A stretch of DNA of 64,000 nt, from NCBI GenBank assembly GCA_023548195.1, contig JAJHZJ010000413.1, positions 13,885,941-13,949,940 on the forward strand. Reading direction: 5' to 3'. The notes beneath the pieces were generated by a model that worked only from the letters and a program-made list of their open reading frames with translations, ran no database searches and was not told where the DNA came from. The stretch is from Bettongia penicillata ogilbyi. Taxonomy: Eukaryota; Chordata; Mammalia; Diprotodontia; Potoroidae. Within the stretch, counting starts at the first letter, position 1; each line of letters starts with the position of its first letter. The translations under genes and the position numbers were made by a program. Of the stretch, positions 1 to 12,249 are shown piece after piece.

Positions 1-2700
1 ATCAAAGTCTATATCCCTTGCCTCAGTAACCTGGGAGGGAGAATTCTTTTGATTGAATATACCCTAAAATTGCAAGGAAGTTTGGCCCTGGAAGTAGACT
101 TGAATTCTCAGCATAAACTTTTCTGTATCAAACAGAGGTGGGGGTCAAAGAGGACAGACTCCCTCGCCTCAGCTGAGGCAGGAGTCAAAGGTCTGGTCTA
201 ACTGCGGCTGATAAAAGCTGATTTCTGGGAGAAGGAGGTGGAGTGGGTGGTGAGCACAGTGGAGAAAAAAATCCACTCTTGCCATCAGTCTACTGCAGAA
301 TATGTGTTTTGCCCTGTCTTAGCACAGGTTTTGGACATCAGACAAAACTTCCTTCTTTCTTAAAAAGAAAAAGGTATATTTTAATAGTTTTTTTATAGTT
401 ACAACAAATTCTTTTTTATAGTTACAATAAATTTTTTTTATACTTACAACAGATTCTACCAAGTGAACAATCTCATGACAAAGAGATGCTTACAAGTGCC
501 AGCCAATTTAACAGTCTAATAAATTTGTTGTCCTTTAGGTACACATTCTGAATGTATAATCATTATGGCTGAATAAAACGCTAACAATACTTTTACATGT
601 TTTTCAAAATATGTTTCAATTTTTTAGGAGGGAGAAAGGCATTTAACTTACTCTGGGATTAAACTTGCTTATAAATGTAATAGAAACCAAGTTAGAAAGA
701 AGAGAAAAGAACCATCTTGTCTTAGGTGAGGTTAGGCAAGAAACTGAAATGAACAGCTGGTGGTATCTCAGGAAAATAGTAAGGGCTTGTCATCAGGGAG
801 GCTTTAGAACAGAAATACCAATTTGTATCTCCAGAGAAACAAGTTAAGTACACTAAGGGTAGTAGCAACCACACTAATAAGTCAACATTCTTTTAAAATT
901 AGTATTTAACATAAATAATAGGCAATTATGCCAAGTGGCTGATAAAAATCTCCGCCCTAGTCCCCTGACTCCTGATTAACACAAGATGCAGTGTTCCACT
1001 GAACCACAAAGGAAGCTTTTGTTCCTCCAAAGGGGAAGCTGTGAACCTGCAGTATTTCTCTTTAGGCATAACTAAAGGAAAAGGTGAGAAATAATTCCAA
1101 ATGTTTCAATAAAAAAAGGCATTGAGAAATGAGCCTGTCTCACAACTATAAATACCAATTCCCCCAAAGGCTAGGTGAGTTAGCAACATTTTCAGCTTAT
1201 TCACAAAAGCCTCAGGATTGGAGTATCTAACATGCTGCCAACCTGGGGTGACATTTGAGGACAAGGCTGTGAAGTTTCCCTAAAGCCTGCCAGCAACTGA
1301 CTCCAGCCAATGTGAGCTCTCCTTTAGTTTCCCCAGCAACAACAAAAAACATTCACTCGTTCACTAAAAAAAAAAAAAAAAAAGCTTTGAAAAATCATCT
1401 TGAGCAGCAATATGCCAACAACTGGGCATTTAAGGGCTTTAAAATGAGAAGAAACAAGCAAATTTTAGCATTCGTTCATCCTTTCTATTCTGGCCCAGAA
1501 AAACTGGATAGAACCAGCTGTCATTTGCAGACAGGTAAGAGAAGGTAGCTGACGTGGCTAGAGACCCCCCTCCCCACCACTGCTGGGGGAATCTGAGGTC
1601 ATCACGGTGACCCCTTTCTGCTCCCCCATGACCCCCCACCCAGTGAACCCCTCACAACCCTGACTCCTGCTACTGTAGCCTCATGAGCTCTTATTCTCAG
1701 ATCAAACAAAAGGTGAATCTGCTGGTTTAAAAACAAAGGTAACCAAGGGTCCTGTTTATTTCTGCATTCCCCTTCCTGCTTGTTTTAACTGCACAGATTC
1801 CATCAGTGGCTCTATCCTTCTTGTGGTGAGTACTTCCATTTTCTAACTCCCTGAGCTGCACTTGTTTCAGACAGATTATATTGTTTCTCAGCTTAATAAA
1901 TGTACTGATTTTATAGAAGTTATTTGTTTCCAAGGGGGAGTGCCTCTCTGGTGTCCAAGTGCATATGTCATGTCCTAACGCACTCTGGCAGCTGAGCACT
2001 GGGTGCTAGCTGTGCCAGTATGACCAAATGCTGGGTCAGGAGCGATGGTACCAACTGCACTGGTGATAAATAATTCTTTGGGCAGCATGATATCCGGACT
2101 CCCTGCTACCTGCCTACTTTCTCTGAGAGATTAGTGACAGAAACAAGGTAGGAAGGATCATTAGTGCCAGGATTACTTTTCAGCAGGGCAGAGGGCCCTG
2201 TTGATAGATGCCACCTTTTAAAAGTGAATGTGAAATGAGGCTGTGGGCAAACAGAAATCCATTTACAGATAAGCTGCTTAGACTCTATGTGTATACTGCG
2301 TATTGGGGGATATTGATACAGACAATATCAGGCTTTGAAATATATCTTTAGATGAATGCATTGTAGTAGAAACATAGCACAGGGTGGTATCGTTAGCTGG
2401 GGAAGCAGGACTAGGCACAAGAATGAATAAGATATTTTCACAAGTTAATACTGAGAAGGGATGGGCTGGGTTGGTATTTAAATAGGGGAATTTCAAGGTA
2501 AAAAGAAACCTGGGCAACCCATATTCCTCAAAGGCTCCCATAGCTGTTTCTTCTTCATACTAAAACCCAACAGCCACAACTTCCTCGAACACTCCCTCTG
2601 ACACACAGGGCCCATGACAAACCTTCTTTTGTTCTATGAGGATTCCCTATTTAATGTCCTTCAGTAAATGCCCTTTTCTGCTGAAAGTTCATGAAGAGTT
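1..2700. other. LANCL2 intron 6, left part: no gene seen
   Basis: AT-rich intronic sequence. I see the short tandem repeat at 389-456, an 18-A run at 1366-1383 and nothing that resembles LANCL2 exons 7-9. Short open frames here have no recognisable product. Confidence 0.6.
389..456 (+). repeat. Short tandem repeat, ~22 bp unit x3
   Basis: Three imperfect copies of TTTTTTATAGTTACAACAAATTC in a row. Confidence 0.7.
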
Positions 2701-2721
2701 AAGAAAAGGAAAGGGGCGGAG

Positions 2722-2733
2722 CCAAGATGGCGG
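2722..2733 (+). promoter_or_regulatory. YY1-type site at the 5' end of HAL1 copy A
   Basis: CCAAGATGGCGG lies a few bases inside the element's 5' end. It matches the YY1 core AAGATGGCGG, the site that sets correct transcription initiation in human L1. Copies B, C, F and G keep close variants (AAGATGGCAG, AAGATGGCAG, AAGATGACAG, AAGATGGTGG) at the same position, and E has AAAATGGCAG. The role here is inferred from human L1. Confidence 0.6.
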
Positions 2734-3556
2734 AGTAGAAGGACGCACGTTTACGAGCTCCGAAACCAAAGCCCATAGAATTAATGTAAAAAGAGTCCCC
2801 CATAACTTCTGGGTGAATACAAGGTGTGCAGAAGCAGAGTGGAAGAGATTTCCATTCCAGGGAGCCCTGAAGACCCGTCCCCAGGGTCCGGCGCGCCCCG
2901 GAAAGTAAACCCGACCCCCAGCGCTGCCCTGGCCGAGGCCCCAGAGAAGCTGATCCGAGCAGGCTTCAGAGACGGAAGCTGCAGCCGGGAAAGTCCCTCC
3001 GCCCACAGAAGCTACAGGTCAGTGAGAAAGAAGGCTGCGCTAGGGGAGGGGAGCGGAGCGTCTCCGTGACTCGGGCCCCCTCGGGAGGAAGCGGCGGTGG
3101 CAGGGACAGGGGCAGGAAGCAGCGGAGGCAGAGGTGTGGGCAGCGGCTGGGGCGGCAGCGGCCCAGGACTCAGGAATCCCCCAACAGCAGGCAGGATCTT
3201 CATTATGGAAGATTCCTGCATAAAACCGGACAGAGCTGAGCCTGGGAGACGGCCCTGCCCCCACCCCTCTCTGTTGCTGAAGGCTTCTGCTTAAAGCCCC
3301 CAAGGGAGCGGGATTTGGGAGGTGGGCCCCCCACCCCGCCCCCACCCGTTCCATTCCTGAAAGTCTCTGCATAAAGCCCCCGAGGGATCAGAGTCTCGGA
3401 GGCAGCCCCGGCCCCACCCCAGCACCTGAACTAAAGCTCACTGATTGACAGCTGGCAGGAGGAAAGCCCATTTAAATCTCAGAGGCCAAGCACTAGCTGG
3501 GCGGATCCAGGCGGGGGTGGAAAGGAATCTCAGAAGTCAAGTAACTGGCTGGGAAA

Positions 3557-4660
3557 ATGCCTAGAAAAGGGAAGAAAAATAAGACTTTAGAGAGTTTTTT
3601 CCAACAAATGCAAATGATCCCGACCTTCGGATCTGACGAAGATGAGGACGTATTCTTGCCATCAGGGAAAGACGTGGAGGGCGGGGCCTCAGTACCCCAG
3701 ACACCCCCGGGGGGTGGTGGGTGGGCTCAGGCCCTGGAAGAGCTCAAAAAGGATTTTGAAAAGCAAGTTAGACAGGTGGAGGAAAAACTGGGAAGAGAAA
3801 TGTCAGAGATGCAACAAAAGTATGAAAAACAGGTCAATACCTTGGTAAAGGAGACCCCAAAAAATGCTGAGGAAATTAACACCTTGAAAAATAGGCTCAC
3901 TCAATTGGCAAAGGAGGTTCAAAAAGCCAATGAGGAGAAGAATGCTTTCAAAAGCAGAATGAGCCAAATGGAAAAAGAGGCTCAAAAGCTAACTGAATTT
4001 AATAGTTCTCTCAAAATTAGAATGGAACAGATGGAGTCTAATGACTTTATGAGAAACCAAGAAATCACCAAACAAAACCAAAAGAACGAAATAATGGAAG
4101 AGAATGTGAAATATCTCACGGGAAAAACAACTGACCTGGAAAATAGATCCAGGAGAGACAATTTAAAAATTATGGGACTACCTGAAAGCCATGATCAAAA
4201 AAAGAGCCTAGACATCATCTTCCATGAAATTATCAAGGAAAACTGCCCTGACATTCTACAACCAGAGGGCAAAATAAGTATTGAAAGAATCCATCGATCA
4301 CCACCTGAAAGAGATCCAAAAAGAGAAACTCCTAGGAACATTGTGGCCAAATTCCAGAACTCCCAGCTCAAGGAAAAAATCTTACAAGCAGCTAGAAAGA
4401 AACAATTCCAGTACTGTGGAAATACAATCAGGATAACCCAAGATCTAGCAGCTTCTACATTAAGGGATCGAAGGGCGTGGAATAGGATATTCCAGAAGGC
4501 AAAGGAACTAGGACTCAAACCAAGAATCACCTACCCAGCTAAACTGAGTATAATACTTCAAGGGAAAATATGGTCTTTCAATGAAACAGAGGACTTTCAA
4601 TCATTCTTGATGAAAAAACCAGAGCTGAAAAGAAAATTTGACTTTCAAACACAAGAATGA
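3557..4660 (+). CDS. L1/HAL1 ORF1 protein, intact (copy A)
   Basis: A 367-residue open frame starting MPRKGKKNKT after the GGCTGGGAAAATG context and ending TQE-stop. Layout: basic N-terminus (1-12), acidic Ser/Asp-rich stretch with GSDEDED (about 25-31), a long Lys/Glu/Gln heptad coiled coil (about 55-175), then the RRM domain starting in TDLENRSRRDNLKIMGLPES (about 195-215), with a second RNP-like strand at PRNIVAKF, and the C-terminal domain ending with the ITYPAKLSIILQGKIWSF block. This is the standard plan of the L1 ORF1 RNA chaperone, which forms coiled-coil trimers and coats its own RNA in the cytoplasm. It differs from copy C at about 27 of 367 residues and has no frameshift or stop. 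Whether it is expressed is unknown. Confidence 0.9.
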   Translation: MPRKGKKNKTLESFFQQMQMIPTFGSDEDEDVFLPSGKDVEGGASVPQTPPGGGGWAQALEELKKDFEKQVRQVEEKLGREMSEMQQKYEKQVNTLVKETPKNAEEINTLKNRLTQLAKEVQKANEEKNAFKSRMSQMEKEAQKLTEFNSSLKIRMEQMESNDFMRNQEITKQNQKNEIMEENVKYLTGKTTDLENRSRRDNLKIMGLPESHDQKKSLDIIFHEIIKENCPDILQPEGKISIERIHRSPPERDPKRETPRNIVAKFQNSQLKEKILQAARKKQFQYCGNTIRITQDLAASTLRDRRAWNRIFQKAKELGLKPRITYPAKLSIILQGKIWSFNETEDFQSFLMKKPELKRKFDFQTQE

Positions 4661-4796
4661 AAAGAAGCATGAAAAAGTAAACAGCAAAGAGAAGTCTTAA
4701 GGGACTTACCATGAGTGAACTGTTTACATTCCTACATGGAAAGACAATATTTGTAACTCTTAAAACTTTTCAGTATCTGGGTAGTTGGTGGGACCA

Positions 4797-4850
4797 CACA
4801 TACACATGTACATGCATGCACACACATACACACATGCACACACATACAGA
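4797..4850 (+). repeat. (CA)n-rich stretch in the 3'UTR of copy A
   Basis: Imperfect ACACATGCACACACATACAC-type repeats directly downstream of ORF1. The equivalent CA-rich block occurs at the same place in copies B, C, E and F, so it is an ancestral part of the element rather than a private microsatellite. Confidence 0.8.
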
Positions 4851-5117
4851 GATAGAGAGCACAGATTGAACTGAATAGGATGGGACCATACCTTAAAAGA
4901 AACTAGGGTAAATGGTGAGAGAGAAATGTAGGGGGAGGGAAAGGGAAGGGGATAACTATATGTCATTTAAGAGGCAGGTAGGAGTTTTTCTTAGTGGAGG
5001 GAAAAAGAGGAGAGCTGAGAAAAAAAAAAACAAAACAAGAAGTTTACCCTCATCACATTTGACTAAACGAAGGAGTGAAATGCACACTCATTTTGGTATG
5101 AAAACCTATCTTACAGT

Positions 5118-5240
5118 ATAAGAAAGTGGGGGAGAAAGAGATATTGCAAGGGGGGGGGGGGATGATGGAGGGGAGGGCAGGGGGAGGAGGGAGCAATTTG
5201 AAGTCAACACTTGGGGAGGGACAGGATCAAAAGACAGAAG
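5118..5240 (+). repeat. G-rich purine tract of the HAL1 3'UTR (copy A)
   Basis: Almost pure purine sequence with a run of 12 G at 5150-5161 followed by several further G-runs (GGAGGGGAGGGCAGGGGGAG). Four or more G-runs in short spacing could form a G-quadruplex on the plus strand. A similar tract is present in copies B, C and E and, as its complement, in F. G-rich polypurine tracts are a known feature of mammalian L1 3'UTRs. Confidence 0.75.
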
Positions 5241-5706
5241 AGAAACAATGAGGGGCAGGTTAGGAGGGATGGTAATCCAGTTAGTCTTACACAACACGAC
5301 TATCAGGGAGGTCACTGGCAAAACTACACAGATATGGCCTATATTGAATTACCTGCTGTCCCAAAGGGAATGGGTGGGGAGGGAGGGATGAGGAGAATTT
5401 GGAACTCAAAGTTTTAGGAACAACTGTTTAGTATTGTTGTTGCAACTAGGAAAGAAGACATACAGTTAAGGAGGAATAGAAAGTCATCTGGCCCTACAGG
5501 AGAAAAGAGAAGATGGAGACAAGAGAAGGGAGAGATGACAGAAGAGAGGGCAGATTGGAGATAGGGAAAATTAGATTGCTTGGGGTATTGGGGTGGGGGG
5601 AGGGGATAAAAGGGGAGAAAATTTGGAACCCAAAAATTTGTGAAAATGAATGTAAAAAAATTAAATAAATAAATAAATTAAAAAAAAAAAAAAAGAAAAG
5701 GAAAGG

Positions 5707-6760
5707 AGATGGATTCTGGTCTTCCTCAATGGATGATGTTTTCCTTTCTTTAATGTTCATTCTCTTAACCACAGGCTAAAAGAAAAGGAGGTAGGCAATG
5801 GAGTGCAGTGGGAGAGCTAGTATCAGGAAATTCTCTAAAACAAAACAGCAAGCCCTGCAACCTTCCTATGCCTCATAACCTTCTGACACTGCCTAAGCTG
5901 TGAAGGAGGTCCAGGACCGCATCAGAAGAAGGCACTTATTCAAAAGGAATTCCTAATGACAATGAATTTGTGAGTCCCTAAAAAAAAGAAAAGATCTGAG
6001 AACATCAAACTTTGGTTCTTTGCCAAGTTGATAAAACTTAGCCATTTCAGGTGAAAATGTGAATGATAACTCTGTTACATATGACTGCTTTTTGCTCCTG
6101 TATCATAAAATCTTGCTATATAATCATAACCAATGCTCATGGAAACAAATAAATTATATGGTTGTTGAGTGATAGGATTCAGAACACGACCATGTCCAGG
6201 GAGAAGACTGTCACAAGAAAAGGATGCAAAGCATGGAAAAGAAGTCTGGAAAAGAACCATTATTCATTTTAACTTACCTATGGCAACTTATCCAAGCTGT
6301 TTATCAGGAGTTCTTTTTAATACAGTTTTGAAATCTCCACTTATTTCCTTTAGCTTTCCAGTGGACACCAAAGGAATATTGAATAGCTTGATACTTCCCT
6401 TCAAAACCCAAATGTACCAAGTTCCCAAAAGGTAGTATCATACTAAAAGCTTGTCAAAAGTAAGAAGGGGGTAAAAAGAAAGTTTCTGAGACTGCGTGAT
6501 TAGATGTAAGCCAAATGTCAGTAGCTGGTGAAATTTTCTAGCCCCTCAATTTGTTGTAAGCAAAGTGAAAACTGTGCTGTCATCAGGTTTTCTACCATTT
6601 ATTAATATGCTGCCAGCTAGTGAGACACAACAATAACAACTCATAAAACTTTCTTTGGAAAAGTCTCCATACTGCCCAAAGTCAAAATGAAACTTTACTT
6701 CTGTGAAGAAAAGTTAGTCATCTTCATCCTTGATGTTCATTAAGAAAAGGGAAGACTGAC
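5707..6760. other. LANCL2 intron 6, right part: no gene seen
   Basis: Unique-looking AT-rich sequence between copy A and exon 6. Nothing recognised. Confidence 0.6.
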
Positions 6761-6943
6761 CTTGTAGGCTTGCAGAAGCATATGTATCACCCCTGGGGCA
6801 CCATGACACCAATGGACCAATCTATCCGTTTCGTTGCTTAACGACGATGGGTAATTTCCAGATCTGAATTTTTTATGTCGCACATAATCAACACTTGGTT
6901 TCACCAACTCTGTCAAGGTTTCCTGGTCCACATTAGATACTGG
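6761..6943 (-). CDS. LANCL2: LANCL2 coding exon 6 (residues 273-333), last exon in the window
   Basis: A 183-nt, 61-codon exon with acceptor TTTAAAG before 6943 and donor GTCAGT from 6760. It encodes PVSNVDQETLTELVKPSVDY, then VRHKKFRSGNYPSSLSNETD and RLVHWCHGAPGVIHMLLQAYK. The Cys of WCHGAPG (residue 318 here) is the first zinc ligand of the LanC-like active site. The other two ligands, in a CHGTAG-type motif, lie in an exon beyond position 1. LanC-like proteins use this zinc to activate the glutathione thiol and add it to dehydroamino acids in damaged proteins; a receptor role for abscisic acid has also been proposed for LANCL2. I searched 1-6700 by eye for the next exon and did not find it. 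Confidence 0.96.
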
Positions 6944-7779
6944 CTTTAAAACAAAACAAGACACAGATTTATAATACACTCTTTCAGCATTTAAAAAAAT
7001 AACTACGTCATAGCAAATAGAATAAAACTTCAACTACTTAGAATATTTGACAAATGAAGAGTTTGTGGTTATTTTAGTTATCTGGTTACCTAAGGCTTAA
7101 TCAGGAAATCGTTTCTATTGAACTCTTTTTATTGGAAAAATCACTTTCCTTAAGAAATAATAAATAAAAGGAAAACAGAGACATATGGGAAGGCTTATAT
7201 AAACTGAAACAAAGTGAATTAAGCAGAAGAAAGAAAACAACATAATCACTACTACAATGTTAATAGAAAAACAACAACAGAACAGCTGAAACTAAATGCT
7301 GTGCAATTTCCTCACGAGCAGGTTTGTTCTCAAAAAGGAGAGTTGGGAAGATAACTTCCATTTGTTTCTGCACAGGTAGGACTGGGTATGTGTCTGCAGA
7401 TAATGCTAGACTCTCTTTTGATGGGTTTGTCAGTTTCACTGAGCTGGGCTCACCCCCAGCCCTCCTTTCTATTCTGTTATAAAGGATGGCTCTAAGCAGA
7501 GAAGAGTAAGAGGACACTCTGGGAGAATTAGGCAATGGAGACATAAGTAAATACCCCAGCACGGAGCGTCCTCTACGTCTCTCCTCTAAATGCCACATGA
7601 AGTATCTATCCAATGAACTATACTCCTTCTTGTTTATCTTTTAGTATCTTACACAACCCAAATGCAACCTTTGAATTCCCAACCCCTGTTGCACCTCAGT
7701 TTTGCTAAATGACTCACTGTCCCAAATCCTTTTCCAAGTATACATGTTCTCGATAATGTGTTTATCAATCTTCAGGGAT

Positions 7780-8500
7780 GTAATACGTAACTACTCTGAG
7801 CCTGGTACTATGCTAGGCACTGGGGTTAGAAGGCGAGTTTCTGTCCTCAGCAAGCTTACATTCTAATGGAGGAGATGATACACACATATGGAAGTACATA
7901 CAAAACAAAAACAAAGAGATTTTGGGGGTGGCAGAAAGGGGAGCTCCAGTAGCTTAGGCTTCATGCTGAAGGAAACCTGGAATTGAAAAGACAGAGGTAA
8001 GAAGAAAGCACATACCAGGCCCAGGGGATGACCAAGCCAAAGGCCAGAGATGAGATATGGAGTGTTGTGTGTGAGGAGCAGTAAAGAGGACTGGTTTGGC
8101 TGGACCGCTGAGTGCATGGAAAAGCAGGAGTGGGCCAGATTACGTAGGACTTTCAATGCTAACTACTAACTAGTGGAGCTTCTATTTGATCGTTGAGGGG
8201 ACAGAGAAAGAGTAGAATTTATGGTGGGAGAGGGTGAGTTCTGACCTTCATTTTAGAAAAATCAATTTGGCAGCTATATGAAGGAGTGGAGCAAGGGGAG
8301 ACATGAAGCAGGGAGACCAATCAGCAGACCATTACTATAGTAGAGGCAAGAGGGGAGGAGGGCCTGAACTAGCACTGGAGCTATGTAAGTGGAGACAAGG
8401 GGGCATATGGAAAAACTGTCATGGAGGTAAAAATAAACCGACTCAGCAACTGACTGTAACATGTGACAGTTGCAAATTAGGGTGACTTTAATGCCACTTT
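7780..8500 (-). mobile_element. L2 LINE relic (minus strand)
   Basis: The plus strand reads the complement of L2: TACTATGCTAGGCACTGGGG (the 3' end), then TTACATTCTAATGGAGGAGA, CTTTCAATGCTAACTACTAA, AGACCAATCAGCAGACCATT and GGAGGGCCTGAACTAGCACT (complement of the ORF end). It fills part of LANCL2 intron 5. Confidence 0.75.
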
Positions 8501-11174
8501 TGGACAGCAAGTTGTCAACAGTAACAGGTTGCAGTCAGCTTATACACTTCTAGCCATCACTCTATCATCCACTGCATGTATACGTGCGGGACCTGGCAAT
8601 GAGCATTTAGAATTAAGCCTACCAGGGCTCCCTCCACCTCTTACGCTGACTGTTTCTCAGTCTCTGTCTTGGTATGTGTGCCTAGGATTGTGTTTATTGC
8701 CCTCTTTCTTTTCTCCCATCTTTTTGATTTTCTTTCTCCTTCTCTCTACCCTTTAATAGCCATGAAGCAGACATTTATTTTTTATAGTGTTTTGAATAGT
8801 TTTAAATAAGTTAAATATATCTAATATATTTTAAAGCTTCATAATATATTTAATGCATTTAAAACTAGGTTAACAACTAAATGCTTTTGATTTCTATGGG
8901 ATACAACATTCCTTGACAGAAAAAGATTATCCATGTCTCATGTAGAACTGTAATTGTTTGGGGAATACAGAAATGAAATAATGGTATTGTAATTAAAAGG
9001 CCCATGACTTTGGTTATTCTAAAGAAATCTGAATACAGTCTAAGGGATTTGGCAGATTGGCCCATTTTCACGCTTCTCTATCTTGTATAATTATAGCAAG
9101 TAAATAAGTTGTAGAGAAATAGATTCAGACCTGTGCTGGCATTAATTTCTTATCCTCAAAATCTGCTGTGCAAGAATTATTTACACAGGCACCTAAAAAC
9201 AGTCAGGCAAAATGTACTGGTTTATGCTGCTACTTGGGGCATTACCTATACCTCATTAATTACAGAAGCCACCACAAATACTGCAGCCTGGTAAGCCCTA
9301 TTAGTTCTTGAATTAGGAGGTACTTTGAAAGAGTGAATATCAAAAAAAGGTCAATCATTTCCTAACAAAATTCAACATGGAAGCAGTCTGTTAGCTGACA
9401 CATTTCCTAAGGTAAAATAAACCTTTGATTAAAGGTCAATTTGGTACCCTCACATGATGCTTCACTGAAATTACAAAACAATAATCGCTAAGAATTTCTC
9501 ATCCCAAAATGGAAACTTAAAAATCAAGACACAGCTACATAAACAAACAAAAAATTTCTCTTTGGCAGAAGTAGGTAGGAGCAGCAACAGAGCTGCCACC
9601 GAGCTGAAGCACTGCCCTAAAAAACATGTAGGGTCCTTGAGACCGTACAACTTGGAGGGTGCACGTGGGGGCTCGTGTTGAATTAATTTTGGATCATTTA
9701 AGGATGTATTTTGGTGCAATTTACCACCACTAGTGGTATCTAAACCAGCTGAGGTATGCTGCTATGGCAGGGTCCAGATGAGGATCGTGGATGGAGAGGA
9801 TGGGAAGGGCTCCCAGAAAGGTGAGCTGATGCTGTCATCAAACATCTGCTCATGGATGTCATTCCTTCTGCTAACATCTCTGGGACTCACTGCAGAGTGA
9901 GGTCACACAAGGGTTGTATCACTTACGTGTGTGCTCCTAGGGCGTGATCGTGGAAACACGGCTCTGAGGATTTAGAGGTAAGAAGCACAGATATTTGACA
10001 ATGATATTTTCATGAGGAACTTCACCAACTGAATTGTTTGCAGCCTGTCCAAAACTTTCTACTAAGGCTTCACCTTTCCAGTGAATGTGGATTTCTTTCA
10101 GCAGTCTTGGCCTCTAATGACCTTCACTAGGGTTTGGGGAGACTTCACTTTAGTATTTCCCCATTAACAAATGAACAAAAGGGGAGTCTGAGTCTAAATT
10201 CCTTGTCCTTATGTCTGAGGGAAGCAGCAAATGTTTGCTTTTAACTCAGAAAGGGAGAACAAGTTGTATGAGTCATCTCAGGAGGCAGGGGCCTCCCTCA
10301 TTGGTGGCCATGTACTGGTCATACTGTAGTGTATATGGGTCAGAGGAGGTAGCTGCTGAAGTGATTATGGAACATCATACAGCCAATGTAGCTGGAGAGG
10401 AATAGGAAAGTTGAGAAATCACTGGCACCCAGAAGTACCTATTGCCATCTCTCTTCCCGGGATGTTTCTAAGCAAGCTACTGCAATGTGTGCAGGGGTTG
10501 ATGGAGTGTTTTGTGCATTCCTGGCATGCAAAATTGAGTTAAAAATGCATCTTACCATTAAAAAAAACAAATGAAAGCTACTCATAAACAGTACTTATGT
10601 GTAGCTAAGATAGTACTCTGAGTACAATTATAAGTTCAAGCATCATTTGTGAGCAGGCATAGGAACTTAATCACCATTCTCACTTTTTTTCCATGAGAAA
10701 ACATGTTCTGACCTCCACACAGATTTTTAGTGCATTTAACCAAATCCATCTATTAGTTGAGGATTTATATATAATATACTCTCTTAATAAGAAGTAAATC
10801 AGCAGCCTTTGAGGAGGCCAATTCTGTTACATGACATTCTCTGCAAGGGACACTAGACATCAAGCAAATGAGAAGATGGCAGAATGTGGCTCATGGCAGC
10901 TCATCTGCCATTAGGCAGTTTGGTAAAAATACTATGCATATTTTCAGTAACACCCAGCTTTATGATCTGGAGAAAATTATTTCGTCTGTGACTCACAGTA
11001 AGGGAATGAAGTCATATTCCCTAAGACATACCCGTTTTACATGAGGGGATAACAGTACATCTCTAGTTTCATTTGGTACTAAAGCAATAGGTTTTCTTAC
11101 CATTTGATGACAAAAATGGTAGTGTGATCGGTATGTTGTGCCACCCACAGAGCCTGACCCTAGAACACACTTAC
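8501..11174. other. LANCL2 intron 5, remainder: no gene seen
   Basis: Intronic sequence without a repeat I can name. There is an AT-rich stretch near 8760-8870. Small open frames are unconvincing. Confidence 0.55.
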
Positions 11175-11321
11175 CTGCATTAACATATAGTAGATTCCGG
11201 TCACACCATGAGCTGCTCCAACATACTGTTTCTTGTGCCATTGGAATAACAGTGGGCAGCGTTCAGTTTTGCGTTCTTCCTTGGATAGATTTTTACCTGA
11301 CTCAATGATAGCATTTACTAC
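11175..11321 (-). CDS. LANCL2: LANCL2 coding exon 5 (residues 224-272)
   Basis: A 147-nt, 49-codon exon with acceptor CATCTTTAG before 11321 and donor GTAAGTG from 11174. It encodes VVNAIIESGKNLSKEERKTE, then RCPLLFQWHKKQYVGAAHGV and TGIYYMLMQ. The W-H-K-K-QYVGAAHG block is a LanC-like signature carrying conserved His and Gly residues that line the barrel interior. The family usually has MAG where this sequence has VTG, a conservative change next to the turn. Both ends are phase 0. This exon does not appear as one clean long ORF because intronic sequence joins in other frames. Confidence 0.94.
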
Positions 11322-12019
11322 CTAAAGATGAAACAATATGAATCTCAAAAACTTGTCATGATCTTGTTCCAAATATCAATCTCTTTATTATCAATACAAT
11401 CTAACCTATGGTAATAATAGTTCTCTGGAATTATATGAGTTCTTCATATGAAAATGTCCAGGCACTCAGTATACATTACCTCCATTTGATAAATTAATAA
11501 ACTGAGGCTTCAAGACAGGAAACTTTTCCTACAGTGAAACTCAGGACACTATAAAAATGTCAAAAGTAGTTTCTACAAATAGCCTTTGTGGTACTTAGAA
11601 GGCATTACTGCCTAGTCACTCACCATTGCTCTTTCCTGTCTCCTCTATAACCACTCTGTTGTTGTTTTTTTTCTGGTTCTAACTTTACTTTCTTCATAGA
11701 AGGAAAATACAGAAGACTAGAAAATAAACCTGTTTATACAGATTGGAGAAACTGGCACAGTTAGGCCAGAGAAGAGATAGTGAAGGAAAGATCAACTATC
11801 TTTACCATTAGTGAGGATGAACAGGAACAAATAAAATAAATCACAGCATAAGGAATTTATGTTATGTACCAGGAAGGATGTTCTAAAAGGATAGGCTAAT
11901 AGGTCAATGGAGGGAGTAGTTGACTTTAAAAGTTTATTCAGAAAGAAAAATAAGAGATATTTCTCATGTGCCTGGAACGTTTAGCAGGGTAGTCAAAGGT
12001 CCTTTTGGTTCAAAAGTGG

Positions 12020-12165
12020 TTCAAATCCCACCTTTAATATTTGCTTATTAAGTGAACTTAGGAAAGTCACTCAGCCTCTCTGAACCTCAGTTTCCTTTTC
12101 TGTAGACTAAGAGAGTTGGAATAGATTGGCAAGGAGGTTCCTTCCAGCTCCAGACTCATGATCAT
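12020..12165 (+). mobile_element. MIR-like tRNA-derived SINE
   Basis: GAAAGTCACTCAGCCTCTCT followed by GAACCTCAGTTTCCTTTTCT and GTTCCTTCCAGCTCCAGACT. It lies in LANCL2 intron 4, upstream of the branch region of exon 5. Confidence 0.75.
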
Positions 12166-12249
12166 GGTCACTGTCAGATTTTACAGGAAGAGATGAGTGT
12201 AATTCTTGCATAGCTATCACGGCTGGCAGTTAGCTCCTATAGTCAATAC

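Larger units (their letters stand above)
2715..5692 (+). mobile_element. HAL1-like element, copy A (full length, ORF1 only)
   Basis: A complete 'half-L1': 5'UTR with CAAGATGGCGGAG start, intact ORF1 (3557-4660), a ~1.0 kb purine-rich 3'UTR and an A-rich tail. No ORF2 sequence lies between ORF1 and the tail. It is flanked by a 14-bp target-site duplication, AAGAAAAGGAAAGG, at 2701-2714 and 5693-5706. The element lies in LANCL2 intron 6, antisense to the gene. It has the least damaged architecture in the window together with copy C. HAL1 elements are known as L1 derivatives that lost ORF2 and presumably borrow the reverse transcriptase of a full L1. Confidence 0.92.

Noticed and set aside
4661..5692. 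Hidden ORF2 remnant in the HAL1 3' region
   Set aside because: I looked for endonuclease and reverse-transcriptase motifs between ORF1 and the tail in all copies and saw only non-coding CA- and purine-rich sequence.
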